Origin: Gracilibacillus salitolerans
Lineage (GTDB): Bacteria; Bacillota; Bacilli; Bacillales; Amphibacillaceae
DNA: 64,000 nt
Direction of reading: 5' to 3'
Assembly: GCF_009650095.1 (NCBI RefSeq)
Contig: NZ_CP045915.1
Span: forward strand, 434,001-498,000
Part shown: positions 28,082 through 37,192 of the stretch, one piece after another
Numbering within the stretch: position 1 is the first letter of the stretch
How the letters are laid out: the number at the start of each line of letters is the position of its first letter
Program-made: the position numbers and the translations under genes
Notes under the pieces: generated by a model
The model's database searches: none
Told to the model about the DNA's origin: nothing
The model's input: only the letters and a program-made list of their open reading frames with translations

Positions 28082-28912
28082 ATGCATTCATTACAAAAAG
28101 AAATTATGGAAACATTGAAAGTGCAGCCGGAGATTGATCCACAAGAGGAATTTCGTCGTAGTGTCGATTTTGTCAAAGCTTATTTAATGAAACATCCTTT
28201 TCTGAAAAGCGCTGTATTAGGGATTTCTGGTGGCCAGGATTCAACGTTAGCAGGATACATCTGCCAAACAGCGATAAATGAGTTGAACGAGGAGCAAGAT
28301 GAAGAAAAATATGCATTTATTGCAGTCCGTTTACCGTATGGAGAGCAAGCAGATGAAGATGATTGTCTGGTTGCACTTGATTTTATTAAGCCGAGTCGAA
28401 CTGTCCGAGTAAATATTAAGGATGCTGTTGATGCGAGTGAAGCAGCAGTAGAGAAGGAAATCGGTGATATTAGTGAGTTTGTGAAAGGAAATACCAAGGC
28501 TCGTGAGCGCATGAAGGTACAATATGATATTGCTGCCGCATGTAATGGTGTTGTTGTTGGTACAGATCATGCTGCTGAAGCGGTTACTGGTTTCTTTACG
28601 AAATATGGTGATGGTGCGGCAGATATTTTACCATTATACCGCTTGAACAAACGTCAGGGGAAATCAATTCTTAAGATGCTAGATTGTCCGGAGCGTCTCT
28701 ATGAGAAGGCACCTACAGCAGATTTAGAGAGTGACCGCCCGCAATTGCCAGACGAAGAAGCATTAGGTGTGACGTATGATGCAATTGATGACTATTTAGA
28801 AGGAAAACAAGTGTCAGATAAAGAAGCGGAAACAATTGAACAGTGGTTCATGAAAACTCGCCATAAGCGAGAAGAGCCTGTTACCGTGTTTGATGACTGG
28901 TGGAAAAGGTGA
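28082..28912 (+). CDS. nadE: Ammonia-dependent NAD synthetase
   Basis: 276-residue N-type ATP pyrophosphatase that amidates deamido-NAD to NAD using ammonia (length excludes an N-terminal glutaminase domain). The PP-loop is [12 protein letters not shown] (about 44-55); [21 protein letters not shown] and the tail [18 protein letters not shown] end match the family. Adjacent to pncB in one transcript; GAAAGGGG precedes the ATG. Confidence 0.95.
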   Translation: MHSLQKEIMETLKVQPEIDPQEEFRRSVDFVKAYLMKHPFLKSAVLGISGGQDSTLAGYICQTAINELNEEQDEEKYAFIAVRLPYGEQADEDDCLVALDFIKPSRTVRVNIKDAVDASEAAVEKEIGDISEFVKGNTKARERMKVQYDIAAACNGVVVGTDHAAEAVTGFFTKYGDGAADILPLYRLNKRQGKSILKMLDCPERLYEKAPTADLESDRPQLPDEEALGVTYDAIDDYLEGKQVSDKEAETIEQWFMKTRHKREEPVTVFDDWWKR

Positions 28913-28938
28913 TGGCAGTGATGTCATCATCTTTTTTG
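28906..28938 (+). terminator. Terminator of pncB-nadE
   Basis: GGTGATG (28908-28914) pairs with CATCATC (28925-28931), followed directly by a T run; the stem overlaps the nadE stop codon. Confidence 0.7.
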
Positions 28939-28994
28939 GTAGATAAAAAAGATGTGCAAAATCCATAGATTATGAAGTGAAGTTACACTTTGTT

Positions 28995-29150
28995 TTCTTT
29001 TGCTACGGAAAAACACTTCCGGCTTTAGCCTCCTCGACAGAGGTTAGCTCACCACGGAGGATTTTCAGCTCGTACTGTGATCAATTTATCAGCGTGATCC
29101 ACAGGACATGACTGTATTGATCCCATAGGACTCGTATTACCTCAGCTAAT
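28995..29150. repeat. Imperfect palindromic intergenic sequence
   Basis: Contains CCTCCTC/GAGGTTAGCTCACC/GGAGG hairpin segments and blocks such as TTAGCTC, GATCCACAGGA and TAGGACTCG that loosely resemble family A. Too diverged for a firm assignment. No gene. Confidence 0.3.
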
Positions 29151-29156
29151 ATAAAA

Positions 29157-29500
29157 GACAAATCACGGTCTGATCGAAGAAGATTTGTTGATTATTTGAG
29201 TATAAACGACAAATCGTAGCTTGCTCCAAAGAGATTTGTTAATTATATGAGTATAAATGACAAATCGAAGCTTGCTCCAAAGAGATTTGTTGATTAACTG
29301 GGTATAATCGACAAATCGTTGCTTGCCCCAAAGAGATTTGTTGATTATCTGAGTATAAATGACAAATCGTTGCTTGCCCCCAAGAGATTTGTTGATTATC
29401 TGAGTATAAACGACAAATCGTGACTTGGCCCAAAGAGATTTGTTGATTATCTGGGTATAATCGACAAATCGAAGCTTGATCCAAGATGATTTGTCATTCA
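29157..29500. repeat. 51-bp tandem repeat array, six full units plus a partial
   Basis: Six consecutive 51-bp units starting at 29157, 29208, 29259, 29310, 29361 and 29412, and a seventh partial from 29463. Each opens GACAAATC and about 16 bases later has GATTTGT, so every unit can form a hairpin with a 7-bp stem. Unit ends read TATAAAC, TATAAAT or TATAATC. Because 51 is a multiple of 3 the minus strand stays open as a 118-codon frame, but that frame has no ribosome binding site. No gene is seen from 28938 to 29690. Confidence 0.9.
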
Positions 29501-29753
29501 TGTCGGTTTTAACAAACAATAAATATTGCCTGCTCTAGTTAAAAATCCTATAGGAATGGAAGATTTCCCGAAAGTCCCCTGTTACGCGGAGGCACTAGGA
29601 TTTTCTAATGAATAGAAAATATCAAAAATACTAAGTATAGAAAAAAGACACCATCCTAACACTCACAAGTTTCTTCATTGATTTTTTTATTTGATTCTGT
29701 TATATTTATCTCGAATTCGAAATAATTTCACTTCAATTATAGGAGATGATTAT

Positions 29754-30740
29754 ATGAACGGCTTAAAAGGTATTCATCACGTAACAGCCATTACTAGCAG
29801 TGCGGAGGAAAATTATAAATTTTTCACGTATGTATTGGGTATGAGATTAATAAAGAAAACTGTTAATCAGGATGACATTCAAACATACCACCTGTTCTTT
29901 GCAGATGATAAAGGCAGTCCAGGAACAGATATGACTTTCTTTGATTTTCCTGGAATCCCGAAAGGCTCTCATGGTACGAATGAGATTTGTCGTACTGGCT
30001 TTCGTGTTCCGTCAGATGCTGCTCTTGATTACTGGGTAAAGCGGTTTGACCGTTTAGAGGTAAAGCATGATGAAATCAAAGAACAATTTGGTAAGAAGGT
30101 ATTATCTTTTGTAGACTTTGATGACCAGCAATACCAATTAATTTCTGATGAAAATAATGAGGGAGTTGCTTCTGGTACACCGTGGCAAGATGGCCCTATT
30201 CCATTAGAATATGCAATCACCGGATTAGGTCCGATTTTTGTACGTATCCAAGACTATAAATACTTCAAGCAAGTAATGGAAAAAGTATTGATGTTTACTG
30301 AAATAGACCATGATGGTTCGTATCACTTATTTGAAGTTGGTGAAGGAGGGAATGGTGCACAAGTAATAGTGGAAGAAAATGTTGTCTTACCTATGGCTCG
30401 TCAAGGTTACGGTACTGTACACCATGCCGCTTTCCGGATTGAAGATCTCGAAACACTGCACCAATGGGATGAACATTATCGCCGTTTCGGGCTTCAGACT
30501 TCCGGATATGTCGATCGCTTCTTCTTTAAATCATTATATACAAGAGTAGCACCACAGATATTATTTGAATTAGCTACAGATGGTCCAGGGTTTATGGGTG
30601 ATGAACCATACGAAACATTAGGGGAAAAACTATCTTTACCACCGTTTTTAGAAGATAAACGAGAAAATATAGAAGGAATGGTTCGCCATATAGATACCAT
30701 CAGAAGTACGAAACATTTTGAGAAAGAATATGAAGATTAA
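29754..30740 (+). CDS. Ring-cleaving dioxygenase of the glyoxalase superfamily (MhqO-like)
   Basis: 328-residue extradiol-type dioxygenase made of two vicinal-oxygen-chelate modules. The metal ligands appear as His in LKGIHHVTA (N-terminal copy), His in TVHHAAFRIED and Glu in ILFELATDGPGF. MhqO/MhqE/MhqA paralogues detoxify quinones and diamide-type electrophiles in Bacillus, usually under MhqR or YodB; no such regulator gene is nearby. Start set at ATG 29754 behind AGGAGATG, rather than 63 bases upstream. Monocistronic. Confidence 0.88.
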   Translation: MNGLKGIHHVTAITSSAEENYKFFTYVLGMRLIKKTVNQDDIQTYHLFFADDKGSPGTDMTFFDFPGIPKGSHGTNEICRTGFRVPSDAALDYWVKRFDRLEVKHDEIKEQFGKKVLSFVDFDDQQYQLISDENNEGVASGTPWQDGPIPLEYAITGLGPIFVRIQDYKYFKQVMEKVLMFTEIDHDGSYHLFEVGEGGNGAQVIVEENVVLPMARQGYGTVHHAAFRIEDLETLHQWDEHYRRFGLQTSGYVDRFFFKSLYTRVAPQILFELATDGPGFMGDEPYETLGEKLSLPPFLEDKRENIEGMVRHIDTIRSTKHFEKEYED

Positions 30741-30768
30741 ATTGTATGCTAGTAAATATATTTATTTT

Positions 30769-30797
30769 GAGTCCGGTTTATACGGGGCTCTTTTTTT
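30769..30797 (+). terminator. Terminator of the dioxygenase gene
   Basis: GAGTCC (30769-30774) pairs with GGGCTC (30785-30790, one G-T pair), followed by seven T residues. Confidence 0.75.
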
Positions 30798-31091
30798 ATG
30801 ATGATGCTAATTCCACACTGATAGAAGTTTAACTTTTTAGATTATCTATTTCTAAGGAAAGGATACATTTTTTTACATAAGATAAGCAAGTATACAATCA
30901 TTTTCTATGAATGTTTATATTCTAAAAGTGCTATAAACTATTCGATCTCGTGAAAATCCATAATTTCTTCATAATTAACCAAATATTAACATTGTACTTA
31001 TATTGTCATAATACTTGTCTGATAGATTTAAATGGAAAGGAATAGAAGGTTTCGTTTGTGAAGTGACGGTCAAAAAATAGGAGGGATAACA

Positions 31092-32726
31092 ATGTTGAAA
31101 AAATGGACTTACTTGTTTGTCGCATTTATGTGTCTTTTTGTAGCGTTTGCTCCAACACTTGATGCTGAGGGACCATTAGATCCAGCTCCAGAAATAGCTC
31201 CTAATGGTTCAACAAATGGTTTATCTGTCTTGTTTGATAACACACATGCACAGACTGCAGGTGCAGCAGATTGGGTAATTGACGGAGCATTTTCTGATTT
31301 TGCTGAAGCAATTGCGGAAGAAGGATATTATGTCCAAGAGTTACGTAAAGAAGGGCGATTTACCTTAAGTGATTTAAATGATTATGATGTGTTTGTCATA
31401 CCAGAAGCAAATATTCCTTTCTCCGATCAAGAACAAGAGGCAATGGTAGATTATGTGGAGCAAGGTGGGAGTATTTTTTTCATTGCAGACCATTATAATG
31501 CTGATCGTAATAAGAACAGATGGGATTCTTCGGAGGCGTTTAATGGATATCGACGTGGTGCATGGTCAGATCCGGCATTAGGTATGAGTCAGGAGGAAGA
31601 GGATTCTTTTTATATGCAAGACGTTTCAAGTTCCGATTGGTTAAGTGACCATTTTGGTATGCGGATACGTTACAATGCATTAGGTAATGTTCATTCAGAC
31701 GTTATCGTTTCACCTTCCCAGTCATTTAATATTACGGATAATGTTAATACGATCACTATGCATGCTGGATCGACAATTGCTATTACGGATCCAGATAAAG
31801 CAAAAGGCATTGTATATATAGAGGAAACAAATGAGGCATGGTCCCATGCTGTAGATCAAGGTGTGTATGATGGCGGTGGAATGGACGAAGGGCCCTATGT
31901 AGCGATAGGTAAATACAACTTAGGAAAAGTAGCATTGATAGGTGATTCATCACCAGTTGAGGATATTACTCCAAAATATAAAAGGGAAGAAACAGGTGGT
32001 ACGAAAACAACATATGATGGCTTCTATGATCAAGATAATCATGTACTACTGATTAATTTAATTAATTGGTTAGCTGAACAAGAGGATTACTCATCATTTG
32101 ATCAGGTAGCAGGTATAGACTTAGATGAGGAAACCTCTTTGTTAAGTATGGAAAACCCAATAAGCTCAACTGAACCGGAATCAGAGCCATGGAGTGAGCC
32201 AGCTAGTGATTATAAGTGGTGGAATCGTTCAACTTTTAAAGAGGGTTCCTATGGATATGCGGATAGTGATGATCCAAATGAACCAGTGGATGGAGTCACT
32301 GAAAGCTTTGACAATGGGAGTAAAGCTGCTTATGCAGCAGATGATGTAACATTAGCATCAGGTTCATGGCATTTTGATAATGCATTGTTAGGATCTTTAT
32401 CTTCAGATAAGAAAAACGGAACACAATCTAGTCGTATTCGTGCGAATGGAACAATTTCGATGAATTTTGATGTGAACAGAGCAGAAAGTGTGAAGGTGGA
32501 GCATGCCAATTTTGGCAATGACAGTGGAGCAAATTGGAGTTTAGAAAAGTCTACAAATGGAGGAGCAACTTGGACAAGTGTCGCTGGTCCCTATAGTAGT
32601 GGAAGTTCATTGGGATCTGAGACGATTCAAGTAAATGAATCAAGTATGGTTAGATTCCGAATTGTTGTAGGCGGAACATCTGGGGAACGTATTAACGTGG
32701 ATGATTTTACTATAATTGATGAATAG
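31092..32726 (+). CDS. Secreted protein with a ThuA/GATase-like domain and a C-terminal beta domain
   Basis: 544 residues. A signal peptide (MLKKWTYLFVAFMCLFVAFAP) ends near residue 26. Residues about 45-335 form a GATase/DUF4350-like Rossmann domain: VLFDNTHAQ, YDVFVIPEANIPFSDQEQ, GGSIFFIADHY and KVALIGDSS. Residues about 395-544 are a Ser/Gly-rich beta domain similar to modules in secreted nucleases and adhesins (FGNDSGANWSLEKSTNGG). Homologues are often annotated loosely as DNA-binding proteins; I see no nuclease catalytic motif. GGAGGG precedes the ATG. Possible role in extracellular polymer binding; function unknown. Confidence 0.6.
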   Translation: MLKKWTYLFVAFMCLFVAFAPTLDAEGPLDPAPEIAPNGSTNGLSVLFDNTHAQTAGAADWVIDGAFSDFAEAIAEEGYYVQELRKEGRFTLSDLNDYDVFVIPEANIPFSDQEQEAMVDYVEQGGSIFFIADHYNADRNKNRWDSSEAFNGYRRGAWSDPALGMSQEEEDSFYMQDVSSSDWLSDHFGMRIRYNALGNVHSDVIVSPSQSFNITDNVNTITMHAGSTIAITDPDKAKGIVYIEETNEAWSHAVDQGVYDGGGMDEGPYVAIGKYNLGKVALIGDSSPVEDITPKYKREETGGTKTTYDGFYDQDNHVLLINLINWLAEQEDYSSFDQVAGIDLDEETSLLSMENPISSTEPESEPWSEPASDYKWWNRSTFKEGSYGYADSDDPNEPVDGVTESFDNGSKAAYAADDVTLASGSWHFDNALLGSLSSDKKNGTQSSRIRANGTISMNFDVNRAESVKVEHANFGNDSGANWSLEKSTNGGATWTSVAGPYSSGSSLGSETIQVNESSMVRFRIVVGGTSGERINVDDFTIIDE

Positions 32727-32769
32727 TACAACATCTAATAGCGGCTAGCTTATATAGAGTTAGCGGCTA

Positions 32770-32929
32770 TTTATCACGGTGCTAATCGTCCGTAAAATTC
32801 CCACTTTAAGGTTCAAGTAAACCAAAGAAGCTAAGTGTGGGGAATCACGGACGCTAACACCTTGATAAGTTTCACTAACCATGAGTTGGAATCAAAACCC
32901 CCATTCATGGAAGAAAGTCTCACTTTATT
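32770..32929 (-). repeat. Family B repeat, complete copy B2
   Basis: On the minus strand it opens ATAAAGTGAGACTTTCTTCC, followed by a CCATGA/TCATGG hairpin, GTTAGTGAAACTTATCAAGG, CACTTAGCTTCTT, TTACTTGAACCTTAAAGTGGG and ends ACGGACGATTAGCACCGTGAT. The same ordered blocks as copy B1 at 50821-50973. The remaining gene-free bases to 33042 show nothing else. Confidence 0.8.
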
Positions 32930-33042
32930 CTTGTTTTACAAAAAAACATACATTTTTTTACAAGAAATTAACACCATCTTAATGTTGATTTTTTACCATT
33001 ATAAATGATTCGAATTTTCTAAATATTAGAGAGGGGACAATT

Positions 33043-34143
33043 ATGTTGAAAAAGCTATGGTGTTTATTAGTGATTACATTGATCGCTTTTTTAGTAGCAT
33101 GTGGTAGCGATGAAGAAGATGAAGATACAACGAATGAAGCGGAAGCTAGTGAAATAGAGGATAATACAGGATCTGAGAGCGAAGAAGCAGAGGAAGAGGC
33201 AACACAATCCATCGATACATTATCGATTGGTTTTGTACCTTCACGTGATCCAGAGGAAATTGTAACAGCAACAGAACCTTTGAAAGATTTATTGAAAGAA
33301 GAAATGGCTAATTTGGGATATGAAATTGGTGAAGTGGATATTAGTGTTGGTACCAATTATGAGGCAGTAGGTGAAGCACTTTCTGCGGGTACAACGGATA
33401 TTGGACTTATTCCTGGTGGTACATATGTACTGTATGATGATGGTGCGGAAGTTGTTTTGACGGCAACTCGCGCGGGCTTGAACAATGATTCAGATGATGC
33501 GAGCGACTGGAATGAAAATAAACCTACTGAAGCAAGCGATGAACAAGTAACTTACTACCGTGCATTAATGATTGCCGGTCCTTCTGAAAAAGGACAAGAA
33601 TTAGCGGATAAAGTAAACAGTGGGGAAGAGTTAACAGCTGAAGATGTAGAAAGTGCTAACTGGGCAGTGATGTCATCTTCTTCTCCAGCAGGTTATATTT
33701 ATCCGGCATTATGGCTAAAAGATAACTTCGATCTTACGATTGCGGACCTGCCTAATAAAGCACAAGTAGATTCATATGGTAGTGCTTTTGCGAGAATGGC
33801 GGCAGAACAAATTGATGTGATGGTAACATATGCAGATGCTAGGCGAGATAATGAAGAAGCATGGGAATCAGAGTTCGATAGAGAAGTAAATATATGGGAT
33901 GAAACAAATGTCATTGGTGTAACTTCTGGTATTTACAATGACACGATCAGTGTAAGTAAAAACTCTGAAAAAATGGATGAGGATTTAAAATCTGCTATTC
34001 AACAAGCATTTATGAATATTGCGAAAACAGAAGAAGGAAAAGAAGTTATTTCTATTTACAACCATGAAGGTTATCAGGAAGCAACAGATGCGGACTATGA
34101 TAAAGAACGTGAAGCACAGGAAATGGTCCAGTCATTGGATTAA
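33043..34143 (+). CDS. phnD: Phosphonate-type ABC binding lipoprotein
   Basis: 366-residue PhnD-family solute-binding lipoprotein: signal with lipobox LVACGSDE (Cys about 21), a very acidic linker (about 25-58), and the core IGFVPSRDPEEI, TDIGLIPGGTYVLY and SSSPAGYIYPALWL. PhnD proteins bind phosphonates, phosphite or related oxyanions. Encoded with one ATPase and two permeases; no C-P lyase, phosphonatase or phosphite dehydrogenase gene is nearby, so the ligand is open. Confidence 0.85.
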   Translation: MLKKLWCLLVITLIAFLVACGSDEEDEDTTNEAEASEIEDNTGSESEEAEEEATQSIDTLSIGFVPSRDPEEIVTATEPLKDLLKEEMANLGYEIGEVDISVGTNYEAVGEALSAGTTDIGLIPGGTYVLYDDGAEVVLTATRAGLNNDSDDASDWNENKPTEASDEQVTYYRALMIAGPSEKGQELADKVNSGEELTAEDVESANWAVMSSSSPAGYIYPALWLKDNFDLTIADLPNKAQVDSYGSAFARMAAEQIDVMVTYADARRDNEEAWESEFDREVNIWDETNVIGVTSGIYNDTISVSKNSEKMDEDLKSAIQQAFMNIAKTEEGKEVISIYNHEGYQEATDADYDKEREAQEMVQSLD

Positions 34144-34239
34144 AAGGAATTAATGTTCTACCCTTTATAAACAATATTGAAGGAAAAATGAGGACATCAT
34201 TCTTTGGTGTTCTCATTTTTCACAAGGAAGGCGATAGAA

Positions 34240-35022
34240 ATGATTGAATTTACGAATGTAGATAAAGTATATCCAAACAAGGTAAAAGCATTACAAAATA
34301 TTAATTTAAAGGTTGAAAAAGGCGAATTTGTGGCGATTATAGGCTTATCAGGTGCAGGGAAGTCAACGCTTATTCGTTGTATTAATAGAATGCATGATAT
34401 AACGAACGGTTCCTTGATCGTAGATGGCATAGAAGTAAGGAAGTTACGAGGGAAAGAAATTCGCAATTTTCGTAAACGAATTGGTATGATTTTTCAATCC
34501 TTCAATTTAGTGACTCGTACTACTGTATTAAAAAACGTATTGGTTTCCTTTGTGCCTCAGCTTCCTTTTTGGCGAAAGCTAACAGGCATTTTTGCAAAAG
34601 ACCATAAACTAAAAGCGTTGACTGCTTTAGATCAGGTCGGTATTTTAGATAAAGCGTATGTCCGTGTTGATCAACTATCTGGAGGTCAGCAACAACGTGT
34701 CGCGTTAGCAAGGACTTTAGCGCAAAACCCGGATGTCCTTCTTGCTGATGAACCGATTGCTTCGTTAGATCCTGTTACATCCAAACAAGTAATGGATGAT
34801 TTTAAGCATATTAACCAAGAGATGGATATGTCCGTAATTATGAATATTCACCATGTCGAAGTAGCGCTTGAATATGCAGATAGAATTATTGGTGTAAGGG
34901 AAGGGCAAATAGTATATGATGGCCCATCCAAAGAGGTGACAGATGAAGTATTAGACCATATTTATAAAGGTGAAATCGACGAAATGCAACAGGAAATACT
35001 CGAGGAAGGTGCCTATGTTTGA
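34240..35022 (+). CDS. phnC: Phosphonate-type ABC ATPase
   Basis: 260-residue ATPase with Walker A GLSGAGKST (about 36-44), signature LSGGQQQRVALAR and Walker B LLADEPIASLD. The PhnC-type insert after the Q-loop is present (FVPQLPFWRKLTG). Start at ATG 34240 behind AAGGAAGG; the frame upstream has no binding site. The end overlaps the next permease start by 8 bases. Confidence 0.92.
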   Translation: MIEFTNVDKVYPNKVKALQNINLKVEKGEFVAIIGLSGAGKSTLIRCINRMHDITNGSLIVDGIEVRKLRGKEIRNFRKRIGMIFQSFNLVTRTTVLKNVLVSFVPQLPFWRKLTGIFAKDHKLKALTALDQVGILDKAYVRVDQLSGGQQQRVALARTLAQNPDVLLADEPIASLDPVTSKQVMDDFKHINQEMDMSVIMNIHHVEVALEYADRIIGVREGQIVYDGPSKEVTDEVLDHIYKGEIDEMQQEILEEGAYV

Positions 35023-35830
35023 TAAAATTTTTCCGCCAAAGCAAGTTGTATTACCTAATGGTAAGACGGTTTCGGAAAAAAGATCTCGTACACCTTTCTT
35101 TTTAATAATTGTTCTTATTGCTACCTATTTATCTATTAGGTTTACTAACTTTGAGTTTAGTGTGCTGGTGAAACGAGGGAATGAGTTTTTTGTTATTGTG
35201 GATGAAATGATTCCACCTAAGTGGGAATACCTTCCGAATTTGTGGAAACCTCTGATGGATACGATTAAGATGTCATTACTTGGTTCTGTACTAGGTTCAC
35301 TTGTTGCTATTCCCGCTGCCTATCTAGCTGCTTCTAATGTCATAAGAAGCAAGACAATCGTTATAATTGCAAGATTATGCTTAAGTGTTTTGCGGACAGT
35401 GCCTACTTTAGTGTCGGCTTTAATTGCAACGTTTATTTTTGGATTAGGGACGTTAGCTGGTACGGTTGCGATATTTCTTTTTACATTGGCATATGTAGGT
35501 AAACTGTTATATGAACAAATTGAGAATGCGAGTATGGATGCCTTTGAGGCGATGGAATCAATTGGGATGACGAGAATACAGGCATTTCGCTATGCAATCT
35601 TTCCTCAAGTATTACCAAACTACTTATCAACTTCCTTATTTTGTTTTGAAGGAAATGTACGTTATGCAGCGATTCTAGGTTATGTCGGTGCTGGTGGTAT
35701 CGGTTTGCTTTTGAATGAGGGACTTGGCTGGCGAGATTATGCAAGTGTCGGAATGGTATTATTCATGCTTGCTATTACTGTCTTTCTTATTGAAACTGTT
35801 AGTGAGTATTTTAGGAAAAAGTTGATATGA
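35015..35830 (+). CDS. phnE: Phosphonate-type ABC permease 1
   Basis: 271-residue inner-membrane permease, about five or six TM helices, with the docking loop EAMESIGMTRIQAFRYAIFPQVLP and the PhnE end motif NVRYAAILGYVGAGGIG. Start at ATG 35015, inside the last codons of the ATPase gene, behind GAGGAAGG, so the two are translationally coupled. Forms the channel with the second permease encoded next. Confidence 0.92.
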   Translation: MFDKIFPPKQVVLPNGKTVSEKRSRTPFFLIIVLIATYLSIRFTNFEFSVLVKRGNEFFVIVDEMIPPKWEYLPNLWKPLMDTIKMSLLGSVLGSLVAIPAAYLAASNVIRSKTIVIIARLCLSVLRTVPTLVSALIATFIFGLGTLAGTVAIFLFTLAYVGKLLYEQIENASMDAFEAMESIGMTRIQAFRYAIFPQVLPNYLSTSLFCFEGNVRYAAILGYVGAGGIGLLLNEGLGWRDYASVGMVLFMLAITVFLIETVSEYFRKKLI

Positions 35831-35845
35831 AGGGCTTGACTTAAG

Positions 35846-36652
35846 ATGAATGCTATCGAAAAACAATTATATGCTTCACCAAGAAACAATAGCTATATGT
35901 ACATCATTACCGGTATTTTACTGGTATTATTTATTTGGTCATTATCAGCTGTCCATTTGGAAAATATGGAGGAAAGTGGCTTGGCGATTGCCAAAAGTAT
36001 TCTTTTCGGGATTGTGACACCGGACTTAGACTTGCTATTGAATTTCACGACGCAGGGTGTCATATATTTGTTAGTAGAAACGATTGCGATTGCCTTTTTA
36101 GGTACAATTATAGGTACAATCTTGGCAATTCCGCTCGCCTTTTTATCGGCATCTAATGTTGTACCAAAACCTGTTGCGTTTTTAACGAGGTTATTGCTGA
36201 TTTTTATTCGTACGATACCTTCGTTGGTTTACGGTTTAATGTTTATTCGTGTAACAGGTCCAGGTCCATTTGCTGGAGTATTGACGGTTGCATTAATTTC
36301 TATAGGTATGCTTGCAAAGCTATTTGTTGATGCGATAGAAGATTTAGATACGAGTATCTTTGAATCTATGACATCGATTGGTTGTACCTCATTTGAGAAA
36401 ATCAGGTATGGTATAATACCACAGCTTTTTGCAATGTTTTTATCAATTGGAATTTACCGGTTTGATATGAATCTGCGTGAGGCTTCTATCCTTGGGTTGG
36501 TTGGTGCTGGCGGTATTGGTGCACCTTTAATCTTCGCGATGAATGCGTACAGATGGAATGAGGTTGGTTCGATATTAATTGGACTTGTAGTGTTAATTTT
36601 TATCGTGGAGCTTTGGTCTAATCATAGCCGGACTAAATTGATTCGTGGATGA
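35846..36652 (+). CDS. phnE: Phosphonate-type ABC permease 2
   Basis: 268-residue permease paralogous to the preceding one: EAIESMTSIG-like docking loop (FESMTSIGCTSFEKIRYG) and the NLREASILGLVGAGGIG end motif. It starts 15 bases after permease 1. Gram-positive Phn importers commonly have two different permeases. Last gene of the phnCDEE-type operon; no clear terminator hairpin follows. Confidence 0.9.
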   Translation: MNAIEKQLYASPRNNSYMYIITGILLVLFIWSLSAVHLENMEESGLAIAKSILFGIVTPDLDLLLNFTTQGVIYLLVETIAIAFLGTIIGTILAIPLAFLSASNVVPKPVAFLTRLLLIFIRTIPSLVYGLMFIRVTGPGPFAGVLTVALISIGMLAKLFVDAIEDLDTSIFESMTSIGCTSFEKIRYGIIPQLFAMFLSIGIYRFDMNLREASILGLVGAGGIGAPLIFAMNAYRWNEVGSILIGLVVLIFIVELWSNHSRTKLIRG

Positions 36653-36730
36653 ATAAGGTTGTTGGCAAGAAGTGAACGGGAATTCACTCTATCTTCAACT
36701 TAAATCCTACAATGAGTTATTCACACACTG

Positions 36731-36758
36731 TTTACAATTAATTGAATTATGGTAGAAT
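36731..36758 (+). promoter_or_regulatory. Promoter of the T-box leader
   Basis: TTTACA (36731-36736), 16-base spacer, TAGAAT (36753-36758). Transcription would start near 36765. Confidence 0.7.
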
Positions 36759-36764
36759 ATCCTC

Positions 36765-37155
36765 ATATTAAAAAGCGAAGAAGAGAAGAGTAGGTGTGCT
36801 TTAGCATGACAGAGAACTCCGTTAGCTGTGAGGGAGGATGAAGGAGCACATTGAAACAAGACTCGGAGCTGTATGTGGGATATTATCTTTTATAACTATC
36901 AAAAAGTATAAATTTTATTGTTGATAGGATAAGAAAACTAGGGCTTTCGCTAATACTTGGCGTTAAGCCAAATGATGATTGATAACGTACCGGTTTCTCC
37001 CGTTATAGAGATAGAGTATTTCCTGCATTATATTTTGTAGGCGTACTTGAAAAGGTTTTTGTGGCGACACAAAAATAAACTGAGGTGGCACCGTGAACTT
37101 CTAATTCAAGGAGTCCCGCCCTCAAGTCAAAAGACATGGGGGTGGGACTTTTTTT
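36765..37155 (+). promoter_or_regulatory. T-box leader controlling an MFS transporter
   Basis: About 390 nt of untranslated RNA with the parts of a tRNA-sensing T-box: AGAGTAGG and AGAGAACTCC of Stem I, GAGGGAGG, the 14-base T-box TGAGGTGGCACCGTG (37081-37095) holding the GGCACC that reads the tRNA acceptor end, and a terminator at 37113-37155. Uncharged tRNA binding would favour the antiterminator and switch on the transporter. The specifier lies near 36866-36885 (TTGAAACAAGACTC); ACA (threonine) is my best but weak reading. Confidence 0.85.
37113..37155 (+). terminator. T-box terminator hairpin
   Basis: GTCCCGCCC (37113-37121) pairs with GGGTGGGAC (37140-37148), followed by seven T residues. 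Competes with the T-box antiterminator. Confidence 0.9.
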
Positions 37156-37192
37156 GTATTCTTTTAAACCTTGAACTTAGGAGTTGGTAAAA

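Noticed and set aside
29157..29500. CRISPR-like array
   Set aside because: Units are contiguous repeats of one 51-bp sequence with no unique spacers, and no cas genes are present.
29163..29519. 118-codon minus-strand frame made of repeated INKSLW-type units
   Set aside because: It is a by-product of a 51-bp (multiple of three) tandem repeat; there is no ribosome binding site, and conservation follows the hairpin arms rather than codons.
31092..32726. Secreted nuclease
   Set aside because: The C-terminal domain resembles modules attached to secreted nucleases, but no nuclease catalytic motif is visible.
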